A DNA stretch of 48,987 bases from an uncultured Bacteroidales bacterium (GCA_900319485.1 ONOQ01000009.1:1-48987), one strand, 5' to 3'; numbered from the stretch's first letter, positions 25,940 to 34,568 are shown. Notes: generated from the letters alone by a model not told the origin. A program made the numbers and translations.

Positions 25940-27517
25940 TCACTCCCATTCAATGGTTGCCGGTGGCTTGGAGGAGATGTCGTAGACCACCCTGTTTACC
26001 CCGCGCACCTTGCGGATAATCTGGTTGGAGACATCCCGGAGGAAGTCGTAGGGAAGCGGAAACCAGTCGGCCGTCATGGCGTCTGTGGAAATGACGGCCC
26101 TGAGAGCCACGGGATTCTCATAGGTTCGTTCGTCGCCCATTACGCCCACACTCTTTACCGGGAGAAGAATGACTCCGGCCTGCCAGATTGCGTCATAGAG
26201 GTTGGTAGCCATTTCTGCTGGATTTGCGGCCGATGGATAACCCATCCCCGTGCAGTCGTAACTGCGGAGGCCGCTTATGAAAATGTCATCGGCCTCCCTG
26301 AGGACGGAGAGTTTTTCCTCCGTGACCTCCCCTATTATGCGGATGGCAAGTGAAGGGCCGGGGAAAGGATGCCTGTTAATGAGTTCCGGGGGAACGCCAA
26401 GGGCACGGCCTACGCGACGAACCTCATCCTTGAACAGCATACTGAGAGGCTCCACCACCTTCAGGTTCATCTTCTCCGGCAAGCCGCCAACGTTGTGGTG
26501 GCTCTTGATTTTGGAGGCTATTCCGGGGATGCCGGCGCTCTCTATTACGTCAGGATAAATGGTGCCCTGGGCCAGCCAGCGGGCGTTTCCAACTCCGGCG
26601 GCGTATTTTTCAAAGGTCTCCACAAAGAGGCGGCCTATGGCCTTGCGCTTGGCCTCGGGGTCTGTAAGGCCTTTGAGGGCGCTGAGGAAATCATCGGATG
26701 CATCGGCCCCAATCACATTGAGCCCCATTTCCTTGTAGGAGGCAAGGACGTTTGTGAATTCGTTCTTTCTCAGAAGGCCGTTGTTAACAAAAATGCAGGT
26801 GAGACGGCTGCCGATTGCCTTGTTCAGAAGGACGGCGGCAACGGTTGAATCCACTCCGCCGCTGAGGCCAAGTATAACATTGTCCTGGCCGATTTTCTCC
26901 CTCAGGGCCTCCACGGTTGTAGAAATGAATGAATCCGGGGTCCAGTCCCCCTTGCAGCCACATATCCCAAGGGCAAAGTTGGAGAGCATACGTGCACCTT
27001 CCACGGTGTGGTAAACCTCAGGGTGGAACTGGACGGCAAAGGTGGGTTCCCCTTCAAACTGATAGGCGGCGTTGCAGACATCCTCCGTCGAGGCTATTAC
27101 CGAGGCTCCTTCAGGGAGGGCCGATATACTGTCTCCGTGCGACATCCAGACCTGCGTTTCCTCACTCACACCTTCAAAAAGAGGAGACTTTGCAACCAAT
27201 TTGAGGATGGCCCGGCCGTATTCACGGGTGTCTGAGGCTTCCACCTTTCCGCCGCACTTCCAGGCCAGATACTGGGCCCCATAGCATATTCCAAGAAGCG
27301 GAAGGCGGCCACGGAAAAGGGAAAGATCCACCTGCGGAGCATTGTCGTCCCTTACCGAGCAGGGGCTTCCGGAAAGGATTACGCCTCTCACGTCGGCGTC
27401 CAGTGCGGGCACTTTATTGTATGGGTATATTTCACAATAGACGTTGAGTTCCCTCAAGCGACGGCCTATCAGTTGCGTGACCTGGGAACCAAAATCCAGA
27501 ATGACAATTTTATCCAT
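25940..27517 (-). CDS. guaA: GMP synthase (glutamine-hydrolysing)
   Basis: A 525-aa two-domain enzyme converting XMP to GMP with glutamine and ATP. The N-terminal glutaminase (1-190) has [15 protein letters not shown], nucleophile Cys in [13 protein letters not shown] and [12 protein letters not shown]. The C-terminal ATP pyrophosphatase begins [12 protein letters not shown] (near 218) and ends in the dimerisation domain with RPF-like [17 protein letters not shown] and the final PPATIEWE. It overlaps the end of guaB by 8 nt, giving the common guaB-guaA order for guanine nucleotide synthesis. Confidence 0.97.
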   Translation of the reverse strand: MDKIVILDFGSQVTQLIGRRLRELNVYCEIYPYNKVPALDADVRGVILSGSPCSVRDDNAPQVDLSLFRGRLPLLGICYGAQYLAWKCGGKVEASDTREYGRAILKLVAKSPLFEGVSEETQVWMSHGDSISALPEGASVIASTEDVCNAAYQFEGEPTFAVQFHPEVYHTVEGARMLSNFALGICGCKGDWTPDSFISTTVEALREKIGQDNVILGLSGGVDSTVAAVLLNKAIGSRLTCIFVNNGLLRKNEFTNVLASYKEMGLNVIGADASDDFLSALKGLTDPEAKRKAIGRLFVETFEKYAAGVGNARWLAQGTIYPDVIESAGIPGIASKIKSHHNVGGLPEKMNLKVVEPLSMLFKDEVRRVGRALGVPPELINRHPFPGPSLAIRIIGEVTEEKLSVLREADDIFISGLRSYDCTGMGYPSAANPAEMATNLYDAIWQAGVILLPVKSVGVMGDERTYENPVALRAVISTDAMTADWFPLPYDFLRDVSNQIIRKVRGVNRVVYDISSKPPATIEWE

Positions 27518-28583
27518 TGTAATTTGGTGCTTTCTTGGCTATGGCAACGTCGTGGGGATGGTTTTCCTTCACGGTGGCGGGGCTTATCTTCACAAATTGG
27601 GCTTTGTGAAGGGCGATAAGGTCCCTGGCGCCGCAGTAGCCCATTCCGGAGCGGAGGCCGCCTTCAAGCTGGAACAGGACATCGGCCACGGGACCCTTGT
27701 AAGGGACACGGGCCACAACGCCTTCGGGGACCAGTTTCTTGGCGCCTTTCTGGAAGTAGCGGTCTGCGCTTCCGGCCTCCATGGCGTCTATGGAGCCCAT
27801 TCCGCGGTATCCTTTCATCTTCACGCCGTCCACCTCCACAATGTCTCCGGGGGCTTCGTCGGTGCCGGCGAACATACTGCCGCACATCACGCAGGATGCG
27901 CCAGCGGCAAGGGCCTTCACCACGTCTCCGGAGTAACGGAGGCCGCCGTCGGCGATGACGGGGATGTCTCCGGCAACGTCGGCGACATCGGCAATGGCGG
28001 TAAGTTGCGGCATCCCAACGCCGGCAACTATGCGGGTGGTGCAGATGCTTCCGGGGCCGATTCCAACCTTGAGGCCGTCGGCGCCGGCTGCTATGAGGTC
28101 TTTGGCTGCAGCGGCTGTGGCAATGTTGCCAACCACTACGTCTAGGGCGGGGAATGCGGCTTTTACGGCCCTGAGGGCATCCAGGACGCCCTTTGAGTGG
28201 CCGTGGGCGGAGTCAAGTACTATTGCGTCAACGCCGGTCTTCGCAAGTTTTTCAACGCGGTCAAGGACATCGGCCGTTATGCCAACTCCGGCGGCAACCT
28301 TCAGGCCCTCGGCCTTAACCTTAGCTACTTCATCGGCCTGCCTTTCCGCCGACATATTCTTATGGATGACGCCAATACCGCCTTTCCGGGCCATGGCTAT
28401 TGCCATCCGTGCCTCCGTGACGGTATCCATCGCGGCCGATGCAAAGGGGCTTTCAAGGCCGATATTACGGGAGAATCGGCCCTTAAGGGACACTTCACGG
28501 GGAAGGACCTCGGAGTATGCGGGAACCAGGAGGACGTCGTCGAATGTGATGCCTTCCTGCATTATTCTTTGGGATAGAGGCAT
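27510..28583 (-). CDS. guaB: IMP dehydrogenase lacking CBS domains
   Basis: A 357-aa enzyme oxidising IMP to XMP. The catalytic barrel is complete: [41 protein letters not shown], substrate loop [17 protein letters not shown] with Cys181, [12 protein letters not shown], and the flap region [14 protein letters not shown]. Usual bacterial IMPDH has about 490 residues with two CBS motifs (Bateman domain) between NMSxExQ and the xxGAAVG strand. Here [25 protein letters not shown] runs straight through, so the nucleotide-sensing domain is absent by clean loss. The gene begins 6 nt after the restriction endonuclease gene. Confidence 0.95.
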   Translation of the reverse strand: MPLSQRIMQEGITFDDVLLVPAYSEVLPREVSLKGRFSRNIGLESPFASAAMDTVTEARMAIAMARKGGIGVIHKNMSAERQADEVAKVKAEGLKVAAGVGITADVLDRVEKLAKTGVDAIVLDSAHGHSKGVLDALRAVKAAFPALDVVVGNIATAAAAKDLIAAGADGLKVGIGPGSICTTRIVAGVGMPQLTAIADVADVAGDIPVIADGGLRYSGDVVKALAAGASCVMCGSMFAGTDEAPGDIVEVDGVKMKGYRGMGSIDAMEAGSADRYFQKGAKKLVPEGVVARVPYKGPVADVLFQLEGGLRSGMGYCGARDLIALHKAQFVKISPATVKENHPHDVAIAKKAPNYNG

Positions 28584-28589
28584 AATGAA

Positions 28590-29450
28590 TTAAACTGATA
28601 AATCTAATGGCAGATCTGATATGTCTTTGAGGCGCTTCCCTTCAACAAGAATATTAAGCATTTCTTTTGCGTCTTCCTCCTGTTCAAAGGAATTGACAGC
28701 ATTGATAAGTTCCGGCAATGCAAAATGATAAACGCAATCTATGTCGCCGGTTCCTAGCGCCAGAGAAGCAAGTCTGGACGGAAGCGGTTCTCCTGTAACA
28801 ACAACAATGTGAGGAAGATGCCCTTTCCTGTTTCTTATAAGCCCCAACGCTTCCGTACGGCTATTCTGAGCACGGTCACTCCTTATGGTCCATTTGGCAG
28901 ACACCGACGCGTGAAGAATAGGAAGTCCGGTAAATGACTTTCTTAAGTCCGAATGAGTAGAAACATTACTTCCCACTATCTCACAAGGGCTGTTGATAAA
29001 CTCATCTGTCTCCGGTTCACGATAGATTACAACATCCGGAGCGACCATATAGTCATTTCCTAAACTTGCGGCCAGTTTCGGGTCCTCCAGAGTCAAAGTT
29101 GCAAGATAATCGAGATGTTCATATTGAGCAAAACTGCTTGTCTTTATGCTGTTTCGATTCCCGAGTTTTGCCACTTTCCACTGTCCGGGCCTCAGATGCT
29201 GCAAGTTTGGAAAGGTCTCTTCAAGAAAGAGCATATTGATACTCTCAAATCGGGCGCCAGATGTCTGCCCAAGAGCTTTTGTTTGAACGTGGGCTTCCAG
29301 TTGCGATGCCACTTCTCTGGCAATTGCAACAGAAAGACGGCTGGACTTATCTGCGTTGCTGGGGATACCATCTTTATCGACAGATAGAATGCCTTCGTCA
29401 AGCAAACGCTTGTGATATCTGTTTCTTGCTTGTAATATCAGCGATTCCAT
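28590..29450 (-). CDS. Type II restriction endonuclease, NgoMIV family (predicted GCCGGC)
   Basis: A 286-aa enzyme closely resembling NgoMIV, which cuts GCCGGC as a tetramer. As far as I recall the NgoMIV numbering, its catalytic residues Glu70, Asp140, Lys187 and Glu201 correspond here to Glu69 (GARFESI), Asp139 (VAPDVVIYR), Lys186 and Glu200 ([11 protein letters not shown] then SRTE). The base-reading Arg191, Asp193 and Arg194 correspond to Arg190, Asp192 and Arg193. C-terminal VYHFALPEL and [16 protein letters not shown] also match. It is intact and probably active. It overlaps the methyltransferase gene by 53 nt in another frame. Base composition looks lower in G+C than the neighbours, suggesting acquisition by transfer. 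Confidence 0.93.
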   Translation of the reverse strand: MESLILQARNRYHKRLLDEGILSVDKDGIPSNADKSSRLSVAIAREVASQLEAHVQTKALGQTSGARFESINMLFLEETFPNLQHLRPGQWKVAKLGNRNSIKTSSFAQYEHLDYLATLTLEDPKLAASLGNDYMVAPDVVIYREPETDEFINSPCEIVGSNVSTHSDLRKSFTGLPILHASVSAKWTIRSDRAQNSRTEALGLIRNRKGHLPHIVVVTGEPLPSRLASLALGTGDIDCVYHFALPELINAVNSFEQEEDAKEMLNILVEGKRLKDISDLPLDLSV

Positions 29451-30387
29451 TATCTAGGGCTTTTATGATTTCTATTCCTACTGCTTCTGCCACTGGTGGA
29501 GGAAAAGCATTTCCTATCATCCTGCAAGCACTTGTTTTCCTGACGCCAAAATACCACCCATCCGGAAAACCTTGTATCCTTGCCATCATCGCTGGAGACA
29601 ATTTGGGCATTCCCTGGAATGAGGCATCCGGAGAATCATCGGCAACTCCTCTGCCATCAACCCCCAATTCCGCCCAGGCTTGCCTTGCCCTTGTAGGGCC
29701 AAGGTCCGGACCTCCGTGTTTTTTACTTCCTCCAACAAGTGTTGGGGCAATTTTATCGGCCCGTCTTGCCCAGGCAGCCGAATGCGGCCACCCATTCTTA
29801 CTCATCAAGTCAAGAAGTGCCTCCCCAACAGTTACCGGAGGATTATCAAGTGGCTTTGGAAAATCAAAGTAATCCGGGATATCTCTTCTTATGGCAACAA
29901 TTACAGCACGAGGACGAAGTTGAGGGACACCGTAATCGGAGGCATTTAGAAGTTTGATATGCGGCCGATAGCCGGAGCGCATAAGAGCGTAGATTATGGA
30001 TGTGCGGTAACTGTCAAATTTAGGCTCCATAAAGCCTTTTACATTCTCTATAAGGACAGCACGAGGATTTATTTCGTTGACAAGGCGAAGCATTTCAGGG
30101 AACAGATCCCTTTCGTCATCTTGTCCCAGTTGTTTTCCAGCCACACTGAATGGCGGGCACGGAACGCCTCCAGCAAGCAAATCTATTTTCCCCCTGTATG
30201 GAATTCCGGAAAAATCACGCACGTCCTTGCAGATTACATTCCAGTCGGGTTTATTTACCTTCAAGCATTCGCAGTATTGCTCTTCAAACTCTACAAGGGC
30301 CATATGCCTGAAACCGGCAAGTTCAAGCCCCAGGGCCTGTCCTCCGGCTCCGGTACATATCTCTAGCGATGTGTAGCCCTTCTTCAT
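29398..30387 (-). CDS. DNA (cytosine-5)-methyltransferase of the NgoMIV-like system
   Basis: A 329-aa C5 methyltransferase. Motif I is SLEICTGAGGQALGLELAGF (7-26), motif IV GGVPCPPFSVAGKQ with catalytic Cys77, motif VI ENVKGF (114-119), motif VIII QLRPRAVIVAIRRD, and motifs IX-X RMIGNAFPPPVAEAVG near 293-308. It probably protects host GCCGGC sites from the endonuclease encoded behind it; many such sites occur in the window (for example near 3160, 3954, 7153, 8515 and 9131). The promoter -7 element is 4 nt from the ATG, so the methylase would be made first from a leaderless mRNA. Confidence 0.93.
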   Translation of the reverse strand: MKKGYTSLEICTGAGGQALGLELAGFRHMALVEFEEQYCECLKVNKPDWNVICKDVRDFSGIPYRGKIDLLAGGVPCPPFSVAGKQLGQDDERDLFPEMLRLVNEINPRAVLIENVKGFMEPKFDSYRTSIIYALMRSGYRPHIKLLNASDYGVPQLRPRAVIVAIRRDIPDYFDFPKPLDNPPVTVGEALLDLMSKNGWPHSAAWARRADKIAPTLVGGSKKHGGPDLGPTRARQAWAELGVDGRGVADDSPDASFQGMPKLSPAMMARIQGFPDGWYFGVRKTSACRMIGNAFPPPVAEAVGIEIIKALDNGIADITSKKQISQAFA

Positions 30388-30391
30388 TTTA

Positions 30392-30399
30392 CAAAGATA
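30392..30399 (-). promoter_or_regulatory. -7 element of the restriction-modification operon, leaderless arrangement
   Basis: TATCTTTG (minus strand) lies 4 nt before the methyltransferase ATG at 30387. Confidence 0.65.
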
Positions 30400-30500
30400 A
30401 TAATAAACAACTATTCAAGAAATCATACTCCTTCATTTTTACTCAAGAATACGGAATAATTTTTGCAACGGGTTGTTTCAAACAATTAAAACTCCTCCAT

Positions 30501-31148
30501 ATGAAAAAAATATTCCTCGCCATCCTGCTTGGATGTATCGGCATCAGTGTCTCGGCACAGGTATTTGTTGGCGGACAATTTGGCGTTAATCTCGCCAGCA
30601 CCAACAATAAACTGACTTCAGGTTCTGCGATAAGCACCTCATCTTTCAGCCTTGCGCCAAATGTGGGCTATAAGTTTAACGACAAGATTTCAACTGGCGG
30701 ACGAATCGGGTTGTCTTTTGGCGCCAACGGGGCCGATAATAGCAATCTGTTCGGGGTCAGAATTCAGCCCTATTTCCGCTATGCCCTGCTTTCTCTTGGC
30801 AATTTTTCCATCGCCGCCGAAGCCAATATCGGCTTTGGAGTCCAAAACACGAACGGGAAATCAGAAGGTATTGGAACGTCAAAGATGTCAAGCCTCAATT
30901 TTTCCGTTGCTGCCGTACCGGTTCTTCTTTACCAACTTAACAAGCACATTGCACTTGAAGCCAATCTCAACATCCTCCGGCTTGGCGTGAATGTCAACAA
31001 TACAAAAATAACTTCCACACCAAATGGAGGAAACCCTGTCACAACCAAAGACGACAACGTCACCTCCTTCATACTGGGGGCCAACGCTAACGATGTCTTT
31101 GGGAGCAATATTGGTGCTGTTACTATAGGGTTTACCTATGCTTTCTAA
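30501..31148 (+). CDS. Small outer-membrane beta-barrel protein
   Basis: A 215-aa protein with signal peptide (MKKIFLAILLGCIGISVSAQ) and barrel strands VFVGGQFGVNLAS, FSLAPNVGYKFNDKISTGGRIGLSFG, IQPYFRYALLSLGNFSIAAEANIGFG, ending IGAVTIGFTYAF. It belongs to the same porin-like group as the barrels at 18668 and 36275-38438. The ATG at 30501 opens the signal peptide. The upstream 110 nt is A/T-rich and contains a weak TAATTTTTG promoter candidate near 30458, divergent from the methyltransferase promoter. Ligand unknown. Confidence 0.8.
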   Translation: MKKIFLAILLGCIGISVSAQVFVGGQFGVNLASTNNKLTSGSAISTSSFSLAPNVGYKFNDKISTGGRIGLSFGANGADNSNLFGVRIQPYFRYALLSLGNFSIAAEANIGFGVQNTNGKSEGIGTSKMSSLNFSVAAVPVLLYQLNKHIALEANLNILRLGVNVNNTKITSTPNGGNPVTTKDDNVTSFILGANANDVFGSNIGAVTIGFTYAF

Positions 31149-31155
31149 TCCCAGA

Positions 31156-31731
31156 CTATCCTTCAGTTACGTGAATAAGTGATTTGACGGGGGCGATCCC
31201 TTCCAGTTTGGCGCGGCCGGGAAGGTCATCAATCTCTACCAGGAATACGAAGTCCTTTACCTTGACATTGTACTGCTTGCCACCGATGATGACCTTCTGG
31301 GCATTAAGGCCTTCGGCAAGGCCCTTTGCGGTGCCGCCGGTTGCAAGGATATCGTCAAAGAAGGTTATTTCCACGGTGTCCCCTGTGGGTTTGCTTGCAG
31401 CAAGGTCACTGTTACGGAAATACACGTGGTCCGGGCCATACTCCTTCATTATTTCCACCTGGACCAGGTCTCCTTCACTGAAAGGAAGTTTACCCTTCTT
31501 ACGGAGAGGGATTACGTTGTGAACGTTTGCGGCGCTGTAGAGCATGGGGGCGGCAAATAGGAAACCGCGGGCCTCGGGGGCGGCCACGTTTGGAGCGGCG
31601 CACATTGCGGCAAGGTCATCCACAAGGCTCCTGAAGAGTTGTTTGTCCTGAAGGAATGGGATGATGTCCACAAAGTTCACTCCCTTGATGGGGAAATCCG
31701 GATAGAATTTGATGAATTTACTGTAGTCCAT
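31156..31731 (-). CDS. apt: Adenine phosphoribosyltransferase
   Basis: A 191-aa purine-salvage enzyme joining adenine to PRPP to give AMP. The N-terminal FYPDFPIKGVNFVDIIPFL is the APRT signature, GFLFAAPMLYSA the substrate-binding part and TFFDDILATGGTAKGLAEGL (about 122-141) the PRPP loop. Length is slightly above the usual 170-180 because of an insert near 150. It starts 3 nt after the hemerythrin-LuxR regulator gene, so both are expected on one mRNA, an odd pairing. The stop is 7 nt from the convergent barrel gene. Confidence 0.92.
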   Translation of the reverse strand: MDYSKFIKFYPDFPIKGVNFVDIIPFLQDKQLFRSLVDDLAAMCAAPNVAAPEARGFLFAAPMLYSAANVHNVIPLRKKGKLPFSEGDLVQVEIMKEYGPDHVYFRNSDLAASKPTGDTVEITFFDDILATGGTAKGLAEGLNAQKVIIGGKQYNVKVKDFVFLVEIDDLPGRAKLEGIAPVKSLIHVTEG

Positions 31732-31734
31732 AAC

Positions 31735-32664
31735 TTATTCTATTGAGTTCATATCTATCAGGTTGTTCAGGAGGGCATACACCGTAAGGCCGGCAACGGT
31801 TTTGATGCCGGTTTTTCGGGTGATGTTCTTGCGGTGGGAAATGACGGTGTAGATAGAGATGTTGTAAAGATCGGCAATCTCCTTGTTGAGCATTCCCTTG
31901 GCAACGGCCACAAGTATTTCCTTTTCGCGGGCGCTCAGTTCCCCGCCTTCGCCGCGCGGAGCCTCCGATTCATCCTCCATCCGGCTCACTACGGGCACCA
32001 GGATGCCGTCCTCAATGAAGGTGTGGCGCTCAAGGTCGCTCTCCAGGCTATAGAGGTAGAAAAGCACCCTGAAGCAGTCCTGGGAACTGCTCTGGGAAGG
32101 CTGATACATTGTGACCAGTTTTTTAAGGTCATCCAGTTTCTCCTCCACGTTAGAGTGGTTCTTCTCATATTCACCGATGGTGTAGGGTTCCCTCTCACGG
32201 CTGTCAATCATAGCCTCCACATACGGGAAAACCGTCTTTTCCTCATAGTCAAAGTGACGCTCCAGTTCTTCCTTGTAATCCCCGAAGAACTTACGGATCA
32301 CCTTCTTGTGCATATCGTCACAGGGGCCGATCATATCCTCGATGGCGGCTGCAAGGGCCGGCACCATAGTTTCCAGATAATAGGTGTGGGAAAGACGGAG
32401 ATAACGGACAATATCCTCAAGGCAGGCTCCTTCCATCTGCTCCCTGGAAGGCCGATAACCGTCAAAAGCGTAAACCTTGCAGATGATGAGGAAGGTTTCA
32501 GGGTCTATGCCCATGCCGTCACAGACCTCCTTTACCGTGGCCTCACCAAAGCCGTAACTCATCCCAAAGCGGGAAAATACCCCAAGAATAGAAAAATTGA
32601 CGTCCAGCAGGTCTGCCATCTTCATGGCCGGACTGATGGACGTTATGGACACCTGAGGTTTCAT
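31735..32664 (-). CDS. Hemerythrin-domain regulator with C-terminal LuxR DNA-binding domain
   Basis: A 309-aa fusion. Residues about 10-75 resemble the ScdA/RIC N-terminal domain (DUF542: MKMADLLDVNFSILGVFSRFG), residues about 80-225 a hemerythrin-like four-helix bundle with iron-ligand-type residues (LSHTYYLE, ERHFDYEEKTVFPYVE, EKNHSN, ERHTFIED), and residues about 240-305 a LuxR-type helix-turn-helix (LSAREKEILVAVAKGMLNKEIA, YTVISHRKNITRKTGI). RIC proteins repair iron centres after nitric oxide or oxygen damage; fused to DNA-binding it looks like a di-iron sensor controlling transcription (inference). It is leaderless-type, and repeat array 1 starts 52 nt upstream of its ATG. Confidence 0.88.
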   Translation of the reverse strand: MKPQVSITSISPAMKMADLLDVNFSILGVFSRFGMSYGFGEATVKEVCDGMGIDPETFLIICKVYAFDGYRPSREQMEGACLEDIVRYLRLSHTYYLETMVPALAAAIEDMIGPCDDMHKKVIRKFFGDYKEELERHFDYEEKTVFPYVEAMIDSREREPYTIGEYEKNHSNVEEKLDDLKKLVTMYQPSQSSSQDCFRVLFYLYSLESDLERHTFIEDGILVPVVSRMEDESEAPRGEGGELSAREKEILVAVAKGMLNKEIADLYNISIYTVISHRKNITRKTGIKTVAGLTVYALLNNLIDMNSIE

Positions 32665-32668
32665 CTTA

Positions 32669-32676
32669 CAAAATTA
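32669..32676 (-). promoter_or_regulatory. -7 element of the hemerythrin-LuxR gene, leaderless arrangement
   Basis: TAATTTTG on the minus strand lies 4 nt before the ATG at 32664 and 39 nt from the nearest motif of repeat array 1. Confidence 0.55.
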
Positions 32677-32715
32677 GAAAAAATTTGGATAGTCTGTGCC
32701 GATTTTTCGGGAAAT

Positions 32716-33030
32716 GTCGCAGGTGGTAGGGCAAAGTGTCGCAGGTGGTAGGGCAAAGTGTCGCAGGTGGTAGGGCAAAGTGTCGCAGGTCAAGCAGTGA
32801 TTCGTCGCAGGTGGCGGGGCAAAGTGTCGCAGGTCTGCGTTTTTGGCGTCACCTGCGACGCAAATCGGCCACAGGAGCAAAAAAACGTCGCAGGTCCGGC
32901 GTTTTTTGCAGACCTGCGACGGAATGAGTCAGAACTTGCGACGGTGTAAACTTTGACCTGCGACGGTACGGGCCAGAACTCGCGGCGGAGCAGATGGCCA
33001 CCTGCGACATATCGGCCAAGCACCTGCAAC
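32716..33030. repeat. Phased repeat array 1: 22-bp GTCGCAGGT lattice with a 95-bp double-hairpin core
   Basis: GTCGCAGGT starts at 32716, 32738, 32760, 32782, 32804 and 32826, exactly every 22 bp, most followed by the 13-nt linker GGTAGGGCAAAGT or a variant. The core (32826-32920) contains hairpin 1 (32826-32859) and hairpin 2 (32887-32920), each GTCGCAGGT-N16-ACCTGCGAC, separated by 27 nt. The reversed motif ACCTGCGAC or a variant then follows at 32912, 32934, 32956, 32978, 33000 and 33022, again every 22 bp. The array fills the 389-bp gap between the RAYT gene and the hemerythrin-LuxR gene. It is not coding: the period is not a multiple of three. Confidence 0.95.
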
Positions 33031-33053
33031 ACCAGGTGCTCCCGGCTGCGGCG

Positions 33054-34013
33054 CTAAACCATCGGCACCATCTTTCCCGCCGATGTTTTTGCGCCCATCG
33101 AAGACAGCAATCCGGCCACTACATCGCGGGGCATTCCCAGACATCTTGAGAGCTGCGGTACCGTGGTCCTGTACGACCTGTACAAATATGGCAGGAGTCT
33201 AGCCTTTACTTCCGGGGTCATTTCGGGGATGGTTTTATGGTACCATTTATCGGCCAGTTGCTTTATCACGGCCAACATCTCGGTGTCTGTCCGGGAGTGG
33301 CGTCCGCTGCTGACCAGCATCTGCTGCATTTCCGGGACATTGACTGAGCCGATCGTTTTGAGAAAGAACGCCTGGTCGTTGGAAAAAGCGCTCTCAAGAT
33401 AAGCATAGTCGCAGGCGCTCGCGGGCTCCACACCGCCATCGGCATTTACGAGCCATGGCACTCCGGACAAATCTTCGTGGGTATGGAAGACCGCTTCCCG
33501 TTCCCTCCGGCTCATATCGGCAACCCGGCGCACGGCTTCGGGACACCTGCCATCAGCAAACATTCCCCGGTATCCGGACCAGCGATAGTCCTCCACGCGC
33601 GAGCCGGCATCTATTGCGTTGCGGGGAATATACGCCAGCGCATTACGGACGTACCAGTCAGAATCCAGATACTTTACACTTATATCAGAGCGTGCCAGGA
33701 CAGCCTTCTCCTTATATTTCCAACTCAAGTATTGGGAATGGCGCTTTGTTATCAGGGAAGCCGTATTGAAGGCCGATTCAATACTCTCTGCCAGCAAGGA
33801 GCAGTGCCCGTGATTAGACATTGCTATTGCAATTATTACAATGCAATTAGCCATATGGGCCGATACATAGAAGCACTTTTCAAGATGGTCATAGTCTTCA
33901 TCGTCCTTGCAGAGAAGAGCAGTCTCCATCCCCTCCAGACTTATATGGAAGGGAAACACCTTGCACACTTTACCGTCAGGCAAAGTGCGCGTTACGATTC
34001 GCTGGAATGCCAT
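33054..34013 (-). CDS. REP-associated tyrosine transposase (RAYT), IS200-like Y1 family
   Basis: A 319-aa protein. The HUH metal-binding motif is HGH at 68-70 (AIAMSNHGHCSLL); a probable nucleophile Tyr128 lies in NALAYIPRNAIDAG, matching the YIHRNPV-type segment of RAYTs, followed by YRWSGYRGMF. About 90 C-terminal residues (HSRTDTEMLAV onward, with TVPQLSRCLGMPRDVVAGLL) look like a helix-turn-helix DNA-binding part. RAYTs are single-copy domesticated relatives of IS200/IS605 transposases that handle REP hairpins. No terminal repeats typical of a mobile IS are seen; structured hairpin arrays stand on both sides. The gene is 2 nt after a small partner gene. Confidence 0.88.
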   Translation of the reverse strand: MAFQRIVTRTLPDGKVCKVFPFHISLEGMETALLCKDDEDYDHLEKCFYVSAHMANCIVIIAIAMSNHGHCSLLAESIESAFNTASLITKRHSQYLSWKYKEKAVLARSDISVKYLDSDWYVRNALAYIPRNAIDAGSRVEDYRWSGYRGMFADGRCPEAVRRVADMSRREREAVFHTHEDLSGVPWLVNADGGVEPASACDYAYLESAFSNDQAFFLKTIGSVNVPEMQQMLVSSGRHSRTDTEMLAVIKQLADKWYHKTIPEMTPEVKARLLPYLYRSYRTTVPQLSRCLGMPRDVVAGLLSSMGAKTSAGKMVPMV

Positions 34014-34015
34014 AG

Positions 34016-34441
34016 TCAGTTCACCGGCTTGCCGATATCCGAGAATGATAACCCCATAGGGAAGACCCCGCTGATCGGACGGATTATATTTGACGGGTCA
34101 AAACCATAAGGCTTTTTCAGCGAAGAGGAATACTTCTCATAGTGAGGTATAAAACTGAACATCATGGTACTCCAGAGCTGCTCGGCATTGTCATACGGCT
34201 CTGCACACGAAATAATCTCACCCATTGACAGGTAGCGGATAGCCTTGCTGACGTTCAGGTTGTGGTCACGCCATATTGCATTCACAAGCCCGCGCATCAC
34301 CTGCCTGTACCTCTGGTCTACGAGTTTTGCCACCTCATCTAAATCCATAGGAGGAGATTCCAGGGAATCGGAAAACTCAAAATCCGTACTGAACAGCATT
34401 TCGCCGTTGTCGTCCACCAATACTTCCAAAAACTTTTTCAT
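34016..34441 (-). CDS. Small protein of unknown function, operon partner of the RAYT
   Basis: A 141-aa acidic protein with no signal peptide or membrane segment and no domain I recognise. Visible features are MKKFLEVLVDDNGEMLFSTDFEF at the start, a helical middle (DEVAKLVDQRYRQVMRGLVNAIWRDHNLNVSKAIRYLSM) and a Pro/Gly-rich end. I chose the ATG at 34441: the mRNA start predicted from the promoter at 34538-34568 leaves a leader of about 90 nt. The stop is 2 nt before the RAYT ATG, which implies coupled translation. A role in RAYT function or its control is a guess from position. Confidence 0.7.
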   Translation of the reverse strand: MKKFLEVLVDDNGEMLFSTDFEFSDSLESPPMDLDEVAKLVDQRYRQVMRGLVNAIWRDHNLNVSKAIRYLSMGEIISCAEPYDNAEQLWSTMMFSFIPHYEKYSSSLKKPYGFDPSNIIRPISGVFPMGLSFSDIGKPVN

Positions 34442-34537
34442 AACGATAATTATTATATGGTTTATATGATTGTGCAAGGCCTGGCAGGATTGCCCAGAGG
34501 CACTTGGATTGAGAGATTTTGGGAAGTAGCCCGATTG

Positions 34538-34568
34538 CAAACATATGTTTTTTAATATCCTGCAGCAA
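34538..34568 (-). promoter_or_regulatory. Promoter of the small-protein/RAYT operon
   Basis: On the minus strand TTG (34568-34566) and TATGTTTG (34545-34538) are 20 nt apart. Unlike many units here, the leader is long, about 90 nt. Confidence 0.65.

Noticed and set aside
32716-33030. CRISPR array
   Set aside because: The repeat is only 9 bp with a 22-bp period, linkers are nearly identical rather than unique spacers, motif direction flips in the middle, and no cas gene is present.
33054-34013. Complete IS200/IS605-type insertion sequence around the RAYT
   Set aside because: The gene has a C-terminal domain typical of domesticated RAYTs, is in an operon with another gene, and lacks recognisable IS ends close to it.
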